Source: Pseudarthrobacter sp. NBSH8 (GTDB lineage Bacteria > Actinomycetota > Actinomycetes > Actinomycetales > Micrococcaceae). Taken from it: 64,000 bases of DNA. Numbering within the stretch: the first letter of the stretch is position 1; each line of letters opens with the position of its first letter. The translations under genes were made by a program, and so were the position numbers. Below, in pieces: positions 24,088 to 33,057 of the stretch. The stretch is from contig NZ_CP043178.1 of assembly GCF_014217545.1 (NCBI RefSeq), positions 496,001 through 560,000 on the forward strand. The letters are read 5' to 3'. The notes under the pieces are model-generated. The model was not told the origin of the DNA. It worked only from the letters and a program-made list of their open reading frames with translations, and ran no database searches.

Positions 24088-27066
24088 ATGGAATTGCGAA
24101 TCTTCACTCAGCGGAGCCGGTACCGAAATATTGGCCGGACCGCAGGAACCGGGCTGGTAGCGCTGGCGCTGCTAACCGGGTCCGGGATCGCTGCGCAGGC
24201 GGAACCGATCCCCTCGAACAGCCCCACCGCACCTCCCGGTTCATTTGCGGAGGCCAACATCGGCGCCGACCGTACGGCGGCGAACTTCTATTACCGGATT
24301 CCCGCCCTCACCTACGTTGGCAACAACGTGGTGCTCGCCTCATGGGACGGCCGTCCCGGCAGCGCGGCGGACGCCCCCAATCCCAATTCGATCGTGCAGC
24401 GCCGCAGCACTGACGGGGGCCAGACCTGGGGCCCCGTGCAGGTTATCGCCGCAGGCCACGTGGGCGACGCCTCCGGTCCGCGGTACGGCTACAGCGATCC
24501 CTCCTACATCTACGACGCCGAGGCCGGCAAGGTCTTCGCGCTGTTTGTGTACTCCAAGGACCAGGGCTTCTTCGGCAGCCAGTTCGGCAACAACGACGCC
24601 GACCGTGCCGTCATTTCCTCGGCCGTCATCGAATCCTCCGACGGCGGCGTCACCTGGACCCAGCCGAGGCTCATCACCAACGTCACCAAGCCGGGCACCA
24701 GCAAGACCAGCCCCGTGGCCGGCGATATCCGCTCCAACTTCGCGTCCTCCGGTGAAGGCATCCAGCTCAAGTACGGCCAGTTCAAGGGCCGCCTGATCCA
24801 GCAGTACGCCGGCGATGTGCGCCAGGCGGACGGCACCAACAAGATCCAGGCCTACAGCGTCTACTCGGACGATCACGGCGTCAGCTGGCACAAGGGCGCC
24901 AACGTGGGCGACCGCATGGACGAGAACAAAACCGTGGAACTTTCCGACGGCCGCGTGCTGCTGAACTCCCGCGACAACGCCAACCAGGGCTACCGCAAGG
25001 TGGCCGTCTCCACCGACGGTGGCGCCACCTACGGCCCGGTCACCCAGGACACCGAGCTGCCGGACCCGGCCAACAACGGCTCCATCGCCCGGATGTTCCC
25101 GGCCGCGGCACAGGGCTCAGCGGACGCCAAGAAGCTCATTTTCACCAACTCCAATTCCAAGACCGGCCGCGAGAACGTCTCCGCTCGCATCTCCTGCGAC
25201 GACGGTGCCACCTGGCCCGGCGTACGCACCATCCGCGCCGGCTTCTCCGCCTACTCCACCGTGTCCCGCCTCGAGGACGGCAAGTTCGGCGTTCTTTATG
25301 AGGGCAACTACACGGACAACATGCAGTTCGCGAAGTTCGACGACGCTTGGCTGAATCACGCCTGCGCCCCGCTGTCCGTGCCGGCCGTGACCACGACTCC
25401 CGGTGCCACCTCGCAGGTGGCCGTCACCGTCACCAACCAGGAAGCCACCACTCTCTCCGGCGCCACCGCCACCGTCTACACCCCGGCCGGTTGGACCGCC
25501 ACCACGGTGCCCGTGCCCGCCGTCGCGCCCGGGGCCTCGGCTACTGTCAATGTCGCACTGACCGCCCCGGCGAACGCCGGTGGTCCGCAGAACCTGAACG
25601 CGGCATTTACGACGGCGGATGGCCGGGTTTCGCAGTTCACCTTCACCGCCACCGTCCCGTCAGCTCCGCAGGTGGGACTCACCATCAACGGAACCGCCCC
25701 GGCTCGCGACGTCATCGCCAGCCCCTACCAGGCAGGCGACGTCATGAGCTACACGTTCGCCGTCAAGAGCACAGCGAACGTCACGGCGAATTCCGTCCCG
25801 GTCTCCGGCAACTTCGAGTCCGGTTTCCTGCCTCCCGCGCCCGGCGCACCCAGTGCCCCCAACTGCCGGTTCAACAACCTGGCCGCCGGTGCCACATACA
25901 GCTGCACCACGGCCAAGCACACGGTGACCGCGGAGGACATCGAGCGCGGCTACTTCGTTCCCCAGGTCAGCTTCACCATCACGGCCAGCGCGACGCCGTC
26001 GCTCACCAAGACCGTTCCGTTCACCGGCGCCGCGGTGGCACTGCGTGACGGTCTGGTTTCCGCCACCATCGCCGGCGCCCGTGCGGACTCCGGCCGTGAC
26101 CTCGCCACCGCACCGTACGCCGCCGGCGACGCATTTCCGTATACCTTCAGCGTGAGCAACACGAGCCCGCTGGTGGAGAAAGTGGTTCCGACCGCCGGCA
26201 ACTTCAGCCCGTTCGTCCCCGAAGGCCCGGGCAACTGCCGCTACGGCGTGCTCCCGGCCGGCCAGGGCTACAGCTGCGCCACGCCGCGCCACACCGTGAC
26301 CGCGGAAGAGGCCGCGCAGGGCTACTTCGTTCCGAAGACCACCTGGGAGGTCAGTTCCGCAGGCCAGAGCAACAAGGTCTACACGATCGACGGCGGCGAA
26401 GTGGACCTGAAGGTCCGCGACGCCAAGCTGGAAGGCACCGTGTCCGCTGAGTGGGCCGACGCCGACGGCGACCGTTTCGCCAGCGAAGGCGATGCTGTCT
26501 CGTACACCTACACCGTTGGCAACGCCGGCAATGTTGCCCTCACCGGGCTCAGCGCCCCGGACGCTTCCATCGGCCAGGACGCCCTGGCCGTGGGCGGGAC
26601 GGTGACGGCGACGCGTGAGCACGTCCTCACCGCAGCCGACGTCGCGGCAGGACGCCTCGACGCCGTCTCGTTCGAAGCAATCGCTACCAACGGCGCCAAG
26701 CAGGTCACGGCCACGGTGACCGGCGGCGCATTGGTGCTGGCTCTCCAGCCGGCGCAGCCCGAGACTGCCCCCGTCCTCGCCGTCCAGGACCTTGAGGGGC
26801 AGACTGCTCCGTTCGATCTTGGCACGCAGGAGAAGTACCGCAACGGCCAGAAGGTGACCCTGAAGGGTCTTGATTACGGCCAGTGGTACTACGTGTACCT
26901 GAACAAGAAGAGCTACCGGATCGGCTGGATTTTCCCCACCACGGACAACACGGTTGAGTTCATCTTGCCTTCCGGCGTGCAGAACGGCCGCGACGACGTT
27001 GTGGTGCTGGACAAGGATGGCAAGCAGGTCTCCTTCGACCGCCTGCAGGTGACTCCCAAGGGCTAA
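24088..27066 (+). CDS. Secreted modular sialidase (GH33)
   Basis: 992-aa exported neuraminidase. A signal peptide spans about residues 1-38 (cleavage near AQA-EP). The six-bladed catalytic domain covers about 48-425, with the YRIP Arg motif and Asp boxes STDGGQTW, SSDGGVTW, SDDHGVSW, STDGGATY and SCDDGATW; the YEGNY segment probably holds the nucleophile Tyr. Then come a NEW3/CARDB-like beta domain (about 428-525), three related DUF11/DUF7507-like repeats, and a C-terminal beta domain ending KDGKQVSFDRLQ. No LPxTG anchor is present. It likely releases sialic acid from glycoconjugates. GAAAGG lies just upstream; a TTG two codons in has better spacing. Confidence 0.88.
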   Translation: MELRIFTQRSRYRNIGRTAGTGLVALALLTGSGIAAQAEPIPSNSPTAPPGSFAEANIGADRTAANFYYRIPALTYVGNNVVLASWDGRPGSAADAPNPNSIVQRRSTDGGQTWGPVQVIAAGHVGDASGPRYGYSDPSYIYDAEAGKVFALFVYSKDQGFFGSQFGNNDADRAVISSAVIESSDGGVTWTQPRLITNVTKPGTSKTSPVAGDIRSNFASSGEGIQLKYGQFKGRLIQQYAGDVRQADGTNKIQAYSVYSDDHGVSWHKGANVGDRMDENKTVELSDGRVLLNSRDNANQGYRKVAVSTDGGATYGPVTQDTELPDPANNGSIARMFPAAAQGSADAKKLIFTNSNSKTGRENVSARISCDDGATWPGVRTIRAGFSAYSTVSRLEDGKFGVLYEGNYTDNMQFAKFDDAWLNHACAPLSVPAVTTTPGATSQVAVTVTNQEATTLSGATATVYTPAGWTATTVPVPAVAPGASATVNVALTAPANAGGPQNLNAAFTTADGRVSQFTFTATVPSAPQVGLTINGTAPARDVIASPYQAGDVMSYTFAVKSTANVTANSVPVSGNFESGFLPPAPGAPSAPNCRFNNLAAGATYSCTTAKHTVTAEDIERGYFVPQVSFTITASATPSLTKTVPFTGAAVALRDGLVSATIAGARADSGRDLATAPYAAGDAFPYTFSVSNTSPLVEKVVPTAGNFSPFVPEGPGNCRYGVLPAGQGYSCATPRHTVTAEEAAQGYFVPKTTWEVSSAGQSNKVYTIDGGEVDLKVRDAKLEGTVSAEWADADGDRFASEGDAVSYTYTVGNAGNVALTGLSAPDASIGQDALAVGGTVTATREHVLTAADVAAGRLDAVSFEAIATNGAKQVTATVTGGALVLALQPAQPETAPVLAVQDLEGQTAPFDLGTQEKYRNGQKVTLKGLDYGQWYYVYLNKKSYRIGWIFPTTDNTVEFILPSGVQNGRDDVVVLDKDGKQVSFDRLQVTPKG

Positions 27067-27088
27067 GCCAGGTGATTTCCCAGCACCA

Positions 27089-27147
27089 AAGACGACCTCC
27101 GCGTGGAGCCGGACTCACCTAAAGTCCGGCCCACGTGGGGGTCTTCT
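27089..27147 (+). terminator. Rho-independent terminator of sialidase
   Basis: The inner stem GCCGGACT/AGTCCGGC with a 7-nt loop is extended by an imperfect outer stem AAGACgACC../..GGGTCTT, followed by CTT. Confidence 0.7.
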
Positions 27148-27253
27148 TGTGTGCCTTCCCGGCTCTCCCCTAAACGCCGCATGATTGACGTACGCAACTA
27201 ATGTGTCCTATGTCATATTTAGCTCTCAGTCTGTACCGTTTGTAACGGCTGGT

Positions 27254-27282
27254 CACAGCATTACAAAATCTGTAATGCTGTG
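27254..27282. promoter_or_regulatory. 12-bp perfect inverted repeat upstream of subtilase
   Basis: CACAGCATTACA (27254-27265) is mirrored by TGTAATGCTGTG (27271-27282) around the 5-nt spacer AAATC, about 70 nt before the subtilase start. A/T-rich half-sites of this kind suit a dimeric repressor, or the element could fold in the leader RNA. Confidence 0.5.
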
Positions 27283-27349
27283 CGCCGTTCCCAGCTGCTC
27301 CAGACCGGCAACGTGGCCGGCCGTTCCTCGTGAAAAGGTGTAGTCGCTC

Positions 27350-30300
27350 GTGAAATCAACCGGAAAAAGCCCCATTCGGGGCGGGGGTATCCGGAAGGCG
27401 GCGGCATTGGCCGTGGGCTTGCCGCTGCTCCTTTCTTCGATGGCGATGAGCCCCGCTACCGCGGCGCCCGCTGAAGCAAACACGGCAGTTGCCCCAAAGA
27501 AGATCACCCCAGGCGACTACCCCGCTGGCCGTTACATTGTGGTGCTGACCGAGAAACCGGCTGCCACCTACGACGGCGGGTCTCCCGGACTCGCCGCGAC
27601 CAAGCCCCAGAGCGGCCGCAAGCTTGACGCCGACCGGCCCGAAGTCCAGCAGTACCAGGCGCACCTTGAGGGCAGGCAGAACGCCGTGGCCGGGTCCGAA
27701 AGCGTCCGGATCAAGCGCCAGTACACGGCTGCCATCAACGGGTTCTCGGCCGATTTGACCGCCGACCAGGCCGTACAGCTCGCCAAGGACCCGTCCGTCC
27801 TGGTAGTGGCGCCGGACACGGAGAACACGCCGGATTACTCCACCACGGACTTCCTTGGGCTCAGTGGCGGAAACGGCCTCTGGAAGACTGCCTTCGGCGG
27901 GCAGGAAAATGCCGGCAAGGGCGTCGTAGTGGGCGTGATTGACTCCGGCTACACCCCCTCGAACCCCTTCTTCGCCGGGGATGCCGTGCAACCCCTCGCC
28001 GGCCAGGCCCAGGTGGGCGCTCCATACCCCACGGCGGACGGCCATATCGCCATGCTCAAGTCCGACGGCGACACCTTCGTCGGTGAGTGCCAGAAGGGCC
28101 AGGGGACCGGCGCTGCGTTTGACGGCAGCGCCTGCAACTCCAAAGTCCTGAGTGCCCGCTACTTCGCTGACGACTACATGGCGTACGTGGCACCGGAGAA
28201 CCGTGCGCCCGAAGAACTGATTTCGCCTGTGGATGTGGGAAGCCACGGGACGCACACGGCCAGCACCGCCGCGGGCAATGCGAACGTCCGGGCCAACCTT
28301 GGTGCAACCGATATGGGTATCACCAGCGGGGTGGCACCGGCCGCAAAGATCTCCGTCTACAAGGTCTGCTGGGAGGACAACAATCCGGCCACGGGCGGGT
28401 GCTACAGCTCCGCCTCCGTGGCCGCGATCAATCAAGCGATCCTGGACGGAGTGGATGTGCTGAACTACTCCATCTCCGGCAGTACCTCAACCACCACAGA
28501 CCCCGTTTCGCTGGCCTTTCTCTCCGCGGCCTCGGCCGGAATCTTTGTTGCCGCGTCCGCCGGAAACTCGGGGCCAACGGCAAGCACCGTGAACCACGGC
28601 GCGCCGTGGCTGACCACAGTTGCCGCGAGCTCCTTCTCCACGGCATTGCAGGGAACCGTCGAATTTGAGGACGGCAGCAAGTACCGCGGCGCCAGTCTTA
28701 TGGCCGCTCCCGTTCCTGCGAGCAACGTTGTGCTGGCGGCAGGTGCTGCAGCCGCCGGTGCAGCAAACCCGGAACTGTGCGCCCCCAATGCCCTGGATCC
28801 CGCCAAAGTGACAGGGAAGATCGTTGTCTGCGACCGCGGGGTGGTGGACCGCGTAGCCAAGAGCGCCGAGGTGCAGCGTGCCGGCGGCATCGGCATGATC
28901 CTGGTCAACGTGACCACCTCCTCCGAGGACCTGGACCGTCACGCAGTCCCCACAGTGCACGTGAACCCACCGGCCACGCAGCAGATCAAGGACAAGATCA
29001 CCGCCAACCCCGGGATCAAGGTCGCCCTGGTGAACACGGACACCACGGGCCTTCCGGCCGCGCCGCAGCCGCAGATCGCCGGCTTCTCCTCCCGGGGCCC
29101 GCTGCTTGCCACCGGCTCAGACCTCCTCAAACCTGACGTGGCAGCGCCGGGTGTAGCGGTGCTGGCAGGCGTTGCGCCCATCGGTTCCGGCGGCGACCAG
29201 TTCGGCATGATGTCCGGCACGTCAATGGCTGCGCCGCATGTGGCCGGATTCGGCGCCTTGATTCTGGCAAAGAACCCCATCTGGTCTCCTGCCACCGTCA
29301 AGTCGGCCATGATGACCACGGCAGCTGATATCAAGAACGAAGACGGCAGCCGGAACGGTAACGTTTTCGCCACCGGCGCCGGCCAGGTAGACATTGCGCG
29401 GGTCCTTGATCCCGGCTTGGTCTATGACAATTCAGCGGACGACTACCTGAAGTTCATTCAGGGAACGGGCCTGGACCTGGGCATCCCGGATCTCGGAACA
29501 ACCGCGCCGCGGGATATGAACGTTGCCTCGTTCGCGCTGGGGGCGCTTACCGGGAAGACCGAGGTCACCCGGACGCTCACCGCGCTGACCCCGGGCGTCT
29601 ACCGGGCCAAGGCCAATGTTCCCGGCATTAAGGTGACGGTCACGCCGTCGATCCTCAGCTTCAATGCTGCCGGCGAGAAGCGCACTTTCAAGGTCAAGTT
29701 CGAGAACACCAGCGCTGCTTTGGGGCAGTTTGCCATGGGCAACCTCGTCTGGCAGGGTGCCGGCAAGAACGTGGCATCGCCGGTGGCTGTCCGCCCGCAG
29801 TCGGTGGTGGCGCCGGCGAACCTGGCCTTCGCTTCGGAAGGCGGCCAGGGGCAGGGCGACATTCCGGTGGTTTCCGGCACCAACGCGCCCGTGAAGGTCA
29901 CCCTGGATGGTCTGTCCAAGGCTGACTCCTCAGCCATCGAGCTGGTTCCCGGACCGCTGGCACTGGCAACGAACGCGTCCAACTTCGCCAAGGAGGTCAC
30001 CGTTCCGGCAGGATCGCCGTTGGCAAAGTTCTCCGTCTTTTCAGCCGACCAGGCCGCCGACTTCGACATGGTGGTCTTCAACCCGGCGGGACAGGCGCTG
30101 CTGGCCCAGACGGCCTCTGCCAGTGAATCGCTTTCGGTTCCGAACCCGGCGCCGGGCGTTTACACGATTTTTGTGAACCTCTACGCAAGCCCCAATGGGC
30201 AGCCCACCAAGGCGTCCGTGGACGCGGCGGTGCTGGGAGCCAATGTGGGAAATGCCACGGTGACCCCCAATCCGCTGCGGCTCGGTAATGGCCAAGCGGG

Positions 30301-30547
30301 AATTGTGAAGCTGCAGTGGAAGGACCTCGCAGAGGGCTCGTACATCGGCCGGGTGACGTTCGACGGTTCGAGCGTGCCCACCTTCGTCTCCGTGGTTGTC
30401 ACTCCGGGCAGTGCTGTGGTGGTCCCTGATGATGAAACGGCCGATAACCCTGCCACGGACTCGAACGACAAGAAGGACAAGATCAAAAAGGAAAAGAAGA
30501 AGCAGGAGGTCCCGGAGTTCTCCGGAAACCGCAACATGGATCTCTAG
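27350..30547 (+). CDS. Secreted subtilisin-like serine protease (S8) with PA domain
   Basis: 1065-aa exported protease. A signal peptide covers about residues 1-39. An I9 propeptide (YIVVLTEKPAATY ... INGFSADLTADQAVQL) precedes the S8 catalytic domain. The triad is Asp in VGVIDSGYTP, His in GSHGTHTAS and Ser in GTSMAAPHVAG, with a PA domain inserted between His and Ser. The C-terminal part contains beta domains including a prepeptidase-type PPC-like segment, and ends in a Lys-rich tail (KDKIKKEKKKQ) that may bind wall polymers. It starts at GTG 27350. It faces an operon of SSI-type inhibitors, which is suggestive. Confidence 0.92.
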   Translation: MKSTGKSPIRGGGIRKAAALAVGLPLLLSSMAMSPATAAPAEANTAVAPKKITPGDYPAGRYIVVLTEKPAATYDGGSPGLAATKPQSGRKLDADRPEVQQYQAHLEGRQNAVAGSESVRIKRQYTAAINGFSADLTADQAVQLAKDPSVLVVAPDTENTPDYSTTDFLGLSGGNGLWKTAFGGQENAGKGVVVGVIDSGYTPSNPFFAGDAVQPLAGQAQVGAPYPTADGHIAMLKSDGDTFVGECQKGQGTGAAFDGSACNSKVLSARYFADDYMAYVAPENRAPEELISPVDVGSHGTHTASTAAGNANVRANLGATDMGITSGVAPAAKISVYKVCWEDNNPATGGCYSSASVAAINQAILDGVDVLNYSISGSTSTTTDPVSLAFLSAASAGIFVAASAGNSGPTASTVNHGAPWLTTVAASSFSTALQGTVEFEDGSKYRGASLMAAPVPASNVVLAAGAAAAGAANPELCAPNALDPAKVTGKIVVCDRGVVDRVAKSAEVQRAGGIGMILVNVTTSSEDLDRHAVPTVHVNPPATQQIKDKITANPGIKVALVNTDTTGLPAAPQPQIAGFSSRGPLLATGSDLLKPDVAAPGVAVLAGVAPIGSGGDQFGMMSGTSMAAPHVAGFGALILAKNPIWSPATVKSAMMTTAADIKNEDGSRNGNVFATGAGQVDIARVLDPGLVYDNSADDYLKFIQGTGLDLGIPDLGTTAPRDMNVASFALGALTGKTEVTRTLTALTPGVYRAKANVPGIKVTVTPSILSFNAAGEKRTFKVKFENTSAALGQFAMGNLVWQGAGKNVASPVAVRPQSVVAPANLAFASEGGQGQGDIPVVSGTNAPVKVTLDGLSKADSSAIELVPGPLALATNASNFAKEVTVPAGSPLAKFSVFSADQAADFDMVVFNPAGQALLAQTASASESLSVPNPAPGVYTIFVNLYASPNGQPTKASVDAAVLGANVGNATVTPNPLRLGNGQAGIVKLQWKDLAEGSYIGRVTFDGSSVPTFVSVVVTPGSAVVVPDDETADNPATDSNDKKDKIKKEKKKQEVPEFSGNRNMDL

Positions 30548-30566
30548 CTCTTCAGAATGAAACCGG

Positions 30567-30602
30567 AAAACGCCGCCGGACCGCTTGGGTCCGGCGGCGT
30601 TT
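30567..30602 (+). terminator. Rho-independent terminator of subtilase
   Basis: AAACGCCGCCGGACC pairs perfectly with GGTCCGGCGGCGTTT around the loop GCTTG. Its symmetry, with A-run and T-run on the two sides, could also end the convergent SSI operon. Confidence 0.9.
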
Positions 30603-30630
30603 CCGTCGGTGCGGAGATTGCCGCCGAGGG

Positions 30631-30984
30631 TCAGGTTTCGCCGCGGGAACCCATTGTCCCGCCGAGCAGGGGCGCCATGGCGCGCCAGCGGGAGATTTCA
30701 CAACCGTCAGTTCGCCGGAAAGTCACACTCACGGGACGGCCGTTGATGGAGCCGGTCACAACGGCCACCTGCGGCCCGCCGTATTGCTGTGTGCAGAGTT
30801 TCGGGGGGCCCGGTTTGGGGAAGAAGATGTCCTCGCCGAAGCGTTCCATGGCTGACAACGCTCCTGCCGGATCGGGCAACGTGCAACCGTCGGCGGGGCG
30901 GCCATCGTGGACTATCAGCCGGAATTCGTACTCGGGGGCGTCGGGGTCTTCCGTGACCTTGATGGTCAGCTCGAGGTCCTTCAT
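30631..30984 (-). CDS. SSI-like protein without signal peptide
   Basis: 117-aa protein with the pattern of Streptomyces subtilisin inhibitor: a Cys in DGCTLPDP, the reactive-site region KLCTQQYGGPQ, the strand VAVVTGSINGRPVSVTF and the closing Cys in DGCEISRWRA. Aligned on the SSI loop Cys-Pro-Met-Val-Tyr, its P1 residue would be Gln. It starts MKDLELTIKV with no secretion signal, unlike true SSI proteins, so it may act inside the cell or not be an inhibitor. It overlaps the preceding gene by 4 nt (ATGA) and is third in the operon. Confidence 0.6.
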   Translation of the reverse strand: MKDLELTIKVTEDPDAPEYEFRLIVHDGRPADGCTLPDPAGALSAMERFGEDIFFPKPGPPKLCTQQYGGPQVAVVTGSINGRPVSVTFRRTDGCEISRWRAMAPLLGGTMGSRGET

Positions 30985-31904
30985 ACCGTCCCTGCCGTCC
31001 GAAGCGGTGCCAAGGCCTGCGCCAGGCGCGCGCGAAGCGCGGCAGCCTCGGCCGCGAAGGCCCGCTGATGCTCAACGTAGGCCGCTTTGCCTTCAGCTGT
31101 TTCGATCCGAACGGGCGGGTAACCCCACTCCGCGAGGTCGTAGGGGGAGGCCTGCATGTCCATGGCCCGGATCCGCCAGGACAGTTCGAAGCAATCCATA
31201 ACCAGTTCGCCGGGAAGCGCAGGCAGCAATTTGTATGCCCACTTGTAGAGATCCATGTTGGCGTGCAGGCAGCCCGGCTGTTCCATGTGCCGCTGGTTTT
31301 CGCGGCTGGGCGTCAGTTCGTTCAGCGCAATGGCGTCGGGCGTGTAGAAGCGGAAGGCGTCAAAGTGTGAGCACCGGATCCGGTTGTCCTCCACCACTTT
31401 GTCCGTGCCGGTAGAACCCAGCCTCAGCTGCAGGTATTCGTGGCGCCGGTCGAACTTGTCCTGGCGGTAGACCATGGCCCATTCGTGCAGCCCGAAGCAG
31501 CCAAACTGCGCAGGGCGGGCCGCGGTGCCGCGGAGAATGATGTCCGCGAAGGCCACAGCCTCGTGCCGGTCGGCCAAGAATTTGTCGCGATCAAAAGTCA
31601 CGGCAGGGGTTCCTGGCGGCAACCCCAGGGAGGCGAGTTCGCCGTCGTCGAGCGTCCTGTAGTGCTTCCAGCCCATCCGGGCAGACGCCGCTTCCCCGGT
31701 CAGTACGACGCCGGCTCCGGGGTGCCAGCGCAGCAGCTGGCCAGGCTTCTGCGTGTAGTAAGTGAAAAGAAAATCCTCCACCGGGTGCTTCCGGCCCGCC
31801 GAGCGGCGGGCAAGGTAGGGATCGGAATAACGGCGGACGCGTTGCTCGTACGCTTTTTCGCGGGCGCACCGGGCATCGGCCGTCAGCAGGCTAAGTTGCT
31901 CCAC
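30981..31904 (-). CDS. Conserved protein annotated as 3-methyladenine DNA glycosylase
   Basis: 307-aa actinobacterial protein with HPVEDFLFTYYTQKPGQLLRWHPG near the N-terminus and CLHANMDLYKWAYKLLP in the C-terminal half. Homologues I recall are labelled 3-methyladenine DNA glycosylase, but I see no helix-hairpin-helix or AAG motif, so that label is doubtful. The frame is open far upstream; GTG 31904 (or 31913) fits homologue length and overlaps the 3' end of the upstream SSI lipoprotein gene. It is the middle gene of a three-gene operon between two SSI-like genes. Confidence 0.6.
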   Translation of the reverse strand: MEQLSLLTADARCAREKAYEQRVRRYSDPYLARRSAGRKHPVEDFLFTYYTQKPGQLLRWHPGAGVVLTGEAASARMGWKHYRTLDDGELASLGLPPGTPAVTFDRDKFLADRHEAVAFADIILRGTAARPAQFGCFGLHEWAMVYRQDKFDRRHEYLQLRLGSTGTDKVVEDNRIRCSHFDAFRFYTPDAIALNELTPSRENQRHMEQPGCLHANMDLYKWAYKLLPALPGELVMDCFELSWRIRAMDMQASPYDLAEWGYPPVRIETAEGKAAYVEHQRAFAAEAAALRARLAQALAPLRTAGTV

Positions 31905-32454
31905 CGCTGGCACCCAGGATGTCCCGGGCTGCGGTCCAGGCACCGATTTCGCAGCCGTTGGTGCGCGCGAATGTGGCATCCACAGGAGTATTGTCCACAA
32001 TCCCGGTGACTGTGGCGGTCTGCGGGCCGCCGTATTGTTCGGTGCAGGCCACGTCTTTGCTCCTGGGAGCAGGGCTGAGGAGCGCAGCGTTGTTCTTAAG
32101 GGCAGTGCACGCAGCCTCAGGCGTGGGGTGCTTGCTCTCGGCTGTGGGAAGGCCATCGCGGCAGACCAGTGTGTAGTTCACCGCCGGCTCAGCGGGAGAG
32201 GGCTTGACCATGATGGCAAGCTCGGCGTTTCCGGCGCCGGGGCCCGCTGTCGGGGCTGGGGGCGCGGAAGGGGACGGTGCCGGGACAGTGGTCTCGGTAT
32301 CCGGAGCGGGGGCGGCGGAGGTGCCCTGGCTGGCGGAGGAGCTGGCTGAAGGGGTGGCGGACGAAGTCCCGGTCCCGTCAGGGGTGCCCGTACACGCGGC
32401 AAGCAAGGCAACGGCGAGGACCGCCAGCAATGGCCGTACTGATCTCAAACGCAT
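31891..32454 (-). CDS. Lipoprotein with SSI-like inhibitor domain
   Basis: 187-aa predicted lipoprotein: signal with lipobox LLAAC (Cys21), a Ser/Thr/Pro/Ala-rich linker to about residue 75, then an SSI-like domain with Cys in TLVCRDG, PEAACTAL, the reactive-site segment VACTEQYGGPQ and the closing NGCEIGAW. Four Cys in SSI-like spacing suggest two disulfides outside the membrane. By alignment with SSI the P1 residue would be Glu, unusual for a subtilisin inhibitor. AGGAGGG lies 3 nt before the ATG. First gene of the operon. Confidence 0.72.
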   Translation of the reverse strand: MRLRSVRPLLAVLAVALLAACTGTPDGTGTSSATPSASSSASQGTSAAPAPDTETTVPAPSPSAPPAPTAGPGAGNAELAIMVKPSPAEPAVNYTLVCRDGLPTAESKHPTPEAACTALKNNAALLSPAPRSKDVACTEQYGGPQTATVTGIVDNTPVDATFARTNGCEIGAWTAARDILGASGGAT

Positions 32455-32494
32455 GGACCCTCCTAGGTTGTTGCCATTTTACGCCTTGGCGGGT

Positions 32495-32977
32495 TTACTC
32501 CCCGACTGGTTGCCCGTCGGTTCCGGCGGTCGCGGCGATAAGCCCCATCATGGACTTGTGCAGCTCGCCCACCTGCTCCCGGGTCAGCCCCAGGCGTTCC
32601 ATCATGGTGCCCGGGACGGCAATGGCCTGCTGACGCAGGGCGGCGCCGGCCGGCGACAGGCCCACGGCAAGGCTGCGTTCGTTTCCGTCCACCCGCTGGC
32701 GGGTGACAAAGCCGGCCTCCTCCAGCCGCCGAAGAAGCGGTGAGATCGTGGCCGGCGCCTGAACCAGGGCTTCACTGATGCTGCGCAGGGTGCGGGGTGC
32801 TGATTCCCAAAGGCACAGCATCACGAGATATTGCGGGTGTGTGAGGCCGAGCTTTTCGAGGACGGGCTTGTAGGCGCCCACTACGCTTCTGGATGCCACG
32901 GTAAGGGCAAAACAGAGCTGCTGTTCCAAGCGGAGGTCATCGTCCTGCTGCCGCGCAGCGCCGGCCCGTACCGTCAT
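32495..32977 (-). CDS. MarR-family regulator, OhrR-like
   Basis: 160-aa winged-helix repressor. LCFALTVASRSVVGAYKPVLEKLGL and HPQYLVMLCLWE match the OhrR branch, with Cys22 at the place of the peroxide-sensing Cys (B. subtilis OhrR Cys15). The wing region is LLRRLEEAGFVTRQRVDGNERS. An organic hydroperoxide reductase is not adjacent, so the inducer is uncertain. GGAGGA lies 5 nt before the ATG at 32977; the in-frame GTG just before it is too close. A perfect palindrome lies 17 bp upstream, between it and two small divergent genes. Confidence 0.85.
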   Translation of the reverse strand: MTVRAGAARQQDDDLRLEQQLCFALTVASRSVVGAYKPVLEKLGLTHPQYLVMLCLWESAPRTLRSISEALVQAPATISPLLRRLEEAGFVTRQRVDGNERSLAVGLSPAGAALRQQAIAVPGTMMERLGLTREQVGELHKSMMGLIAATAGTDGQPVGE

Positions 32978-32993
32978 CACATTCCTCCAATAG

Positions 32994-33005
32994 TTAGTGC
33001 ACTAA
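32994..33005. promoter_or_regulatory. Palindromic operator between marR and small genes
   Basis: TTAGTGCACTAA is a perfect 12-bp palindrome, with extended partial symmetry on both sides, in the divergent interval. Its position makes it the likely binding site of the MarR/OhrR protein, controlling itself and the genes at 33058 and 33432. Confidence 0.6.
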
Positions 33006-33057
33006 TTGTTAGCGTACACTGGAGCGAGTAGATGGTTCTATAGAAGGGGTCACTTTC

